DNA from: Cunninghamia lanceolata
Taxonomy: Eukaryota > Streptophyta > Pinopsida > Cupressales > Cupressaceae
DNA: 64,000 nucleotides
Direction of reading: 5' to 3'
NCBI GenBank assembly: GCA_027924645.1
Contig: BSBN01000233.1
Location: forward strand, 11,550,501-11,614,500
Below the pieces are notes generated by a model. That model was not told the DNA's origin. It did no database searches and worked only from the letters and a program-made list of their open reading frames with translations. Position 1 is the first letter of the stretch. Every line of letters starts with the position of its first letter. Shown here in pieces: positions 61,720 through 64,000 of the stretch. Position numbers and translations under genes: made by a program.

Positions 61720-62451
61720 TATGTGACTTACTAGACTTCCTTAATAATCACAAATAACACTGTGATAAGTGAATCTTTGCATGTACTTGTCATCTTACAA
61801 ATCGTTTATATGAAATTTGTTAAACATGCTTTGTATTTCCAAATCATATATGTAAACTACTAAAGATTTTCAAAATTTGCAATCCTTTACTCAAATCAGT
61901 AGCAATTTACTTAAAATATCTGCATGCAAGCTAAATATTTATGCTTTTTTTGGAGAAAAGTTAGAAAGAGTAGGGTTAGAAACATTATTTTAGATAGGAT
62001 CTAATGTTCTGCTATCCATGTACTGAGAAATTTAATGATCCTGAACAATTCAATACAATTAAATCCACATAGGTAAAATCCTAAGCATTTTCATGAACAT
62101 ACATAAGGAATTGCAATCTTTCAAAGAAAATACATCAAACAATTGCCTGAATCAAAAAACACTTTGGAATAGACACAAAATTCTAAGTTTTCTTTTATTT
62201 GAAGTATAAAGTAAAACTAAATTACAATGTAACAATGAATTCTATTGTATTGATCAAAATTACTAAACATAGAAATGTTTTGATAGATACATGAAGGAGA
62301 TAGGACATTCCACGCACTCCTTGATGCGGACATAGGTGACCTCCTCTATAAATCAATAAATGCTCAAAGTATTCAAAATGAACTACTTCCTTTTGCAGTC
62401 TTAAGCTAAAAGTTATGAATCCTTGTGTAAGTAAAATACAAGTAGCAAGGT

Positions 62452-62465
62452 TCCTTATATAGATT
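62452..62465 (-). promoter_or_regulatory. TATA-like box on minus strand
   Basis: The minus strand reads CTATATAAGGAACC within a less AT-rich stretch. It lies downstream, in minus orientation, of the ORF remnant at 62820-64000, as a 3' LTR promoter would, but I could not define LTR ends. Confidence 0.3.
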
Positions 62466-62819
62466 TGAAATCCCCCCTCTGCTACGGTTACAAAAACCAA
62501 TCTGTGGTTCACATTCAAACTTTACAAAATCAACGGTGGGAATTATTTCCCAACCGTTCCAAAATATCTTTGTAGAATATTCCTTCTGGTGCAAAGGATG
62601 CCATTAGGATCTTTCTAAATATAAGATATTTTCTTTGACTTTCTCCTCTATTGAATTTTTTTCCTGATGAAAATATAAGAGAAAAGTCCAAAGTACTCAC
62701 AAATGACACTGCTACTGATATTCCTTTTTCATATGCTCCTACTCCTTCAAGTACTCTATATATTTGGCTATCAACGCCACAATAGAAGTATGATTAGTCT
62801 CTTGGCTCTTTATCCATGT

Positions 62820-64000
62820 ATACTATTGCAATTCAACTCCTTTTAACACCTTCACTTGCATTTCTAGATCCTCTCTATTTTTCTGATATTTCCTTACATT
62901 GGCATTTAATTCCATAATAGAATCATTTATTTCAGTACTTAAATTTGTTGCAGGGCTCTTCAAGCAAGGTAAATAAATGGCTTGGAATTCTTTTATTGCC
63001 ATAGTCACATCATATACTAGTATCTCTTAGCACTCATGCCCAATAAGTCTCTGTATTATTTTCATGTGTATCCTTATTATACCATCAGCAATTTCCTCCA
63101 AATCTCAATTACTTAAACAATGCAACTTTTTAGAATATCTTCCTCAATTTCAACTCTAATTTATGCTGTGGTATTTGGTTTGCTATCTGAGGGGTTATTA
63201 CTCCCTCATTTATCAACTCTTCAACCCTTTCATTCATGTCTTCAACATGTTCCAATTCATAGTTGCTTTCCTCTAATCTGGATTGATAATTATGTATGAT
63301 AGCATTACAATTGTTTTTCTCTATGAGGGCATTATCCCAATTGGCAATTACCTACCTTATTATATATTCTCCCTTTTGAATAAATTCTTTGAGCCACTTC
63401 TCAAAAATATTTGCTTCAATCTTCTTGTTCTCCATCTCATTACCTAATCTCTTGATAAAATGGCCAGCTCTATAGGTAAATCTAGCATATTAACATTACT
63501 GTCAAACATACCCTGAATGAATTGTTGTAACTAGACAATGTGTCCATTCAAATAATCATATTTGTCCTTATCTCTTCTCATCATTTTGATGGTCACCTTA
63601 TTCATGCCTTCCCACTCTACAATATGTTGCTCCCTGGTTGCATACCCAAGGCCTATGTTGAGCAATTGATAATCATTAAGGTTCATTTCTCCTTTTTCCT
63701 TCTCTTTCTGGGGTATAGCCAGTTTTAAAGTCTCTAATCCAGATGGATTTCTCTTTATGGCTAACATGGTCCTTGCTTTTCTTCTTTACTTTTGTGAATG
63801 ACCACCTAACAAACTTTTTATGTCAATGGGAACTAGCAGCACTTCTGTCTTTTCTCTTCTGACTTCTGAACCTGTCCAAGATGATGTCTCCCTGCTCATT
63901 TCAGCCCTTTTTTCTTCATTTATCATCTCCTCTTGAGGTTTATCTATCTCCATTTGTTCTTGTCGTTGTTGTTGCTACTATGGTAATTGCCGTGGTGGAG
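62820..64000 (-). pseudogene. Coiled-coil, Lys/Glu-rich retroelement ORF remnant
   Basis: From the window edge, minus-strand coding is traceable with several stops and shifts. A Gln-rich stretch (QQQRQEQMEIDKPQEEMINE) is followed by MLAIKRNPSGLETLKLAIPQ and YQLLNIGLGYATREQHIVEW. Helical segments follow, such as NEMENKKIEANIFEKWLKEF, and a last one near 62823-63008. It resembles in style the C-terminal helical part of the LTR-encoded ORFs, but I could not align it residue by residue. The N-terminal part lies outside the window. Confidence 0.4.

Overview
The window reads as nuclear DNA from a seed plant with a large, repeat-packed genome. A gymnosperm, probably a conifer, is my best guess. The basis is nested LTR retrotransposons with multi-kilobase LTRs, an old plant L1-type LINE with DUF4283 and zf-RVT domains, PLS-type pentatricopeptide (PPR) gene debris, and very AT-rich spacers. 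I find no intact host gene, no rRNA or tRNA gene and no CRISPR array. Nearly every coding trace is a transposable-element relic carrying stop codons.

Layout. 1-4406 (minus): a broken ORF of a family I do not recognise, which recurs later inside giant LTRs. 4600-7600: regulatory-looking repeats, then AT-rich spacer. 7600-14439 (plus): a decayed Ty3/gypsy element with zinc knuckle, protease, RT, RNase H, integrase, PPT and a 3' LTR. It is interrupted by a 1.2-kb insertion with a 5-bp target duplication, and a separate chromodomain scrap follows. 16580-18322: a possible gene scrap and a 3 x ~286-bp tandem repeat. 20825-26743 (plus): a complete-looking LINE with a perfect 17-bp target duplication.

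27853-56845 (minus): a large nest. The outer element is a noncoding LTR retrotransposon with LTRs of about 3.3 kb, an initiator-Met-type PBS, a PPT and a GTATT target duplication. Each of its LTRs carries an antisense PPR gene fragment. Its left LTR is split at 28565/44508 by a 15.9-kb Ty3/gypsy element. The right LTR of the outer element shows the uninterrupted site. The inner element has 4.8-kb LTRs, and each LTR encodes a degraded ORF of about 1,075 codons. Between the LTRs lies gag-protease-extra RNase H-RT-degenerate RNase H-integrase in one reading frame. A third LTR (49059-51737, ACTAC target duplication) sits in the outer element's internal region and carries an array of short related hairpins.

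56846-64000: an AAT microsatellite, a 194-bp tandem duplication containing an exon-like core, AT-rich duplications, a degenerate telomere-like tract, and at the right edge another lysine/glutamate-rich minus-strand ORF remnant.

The most interesting candidate is the LTR-encoded ORF family. In the inner element it lies just downstream of a TATA-like box inside the LTR, so it would be the first ORF of the element's own transcript, ahead of the primer-binding site and gag. A divergent relative at 3033-4406 argues that it was a real protein family, not chance coding.
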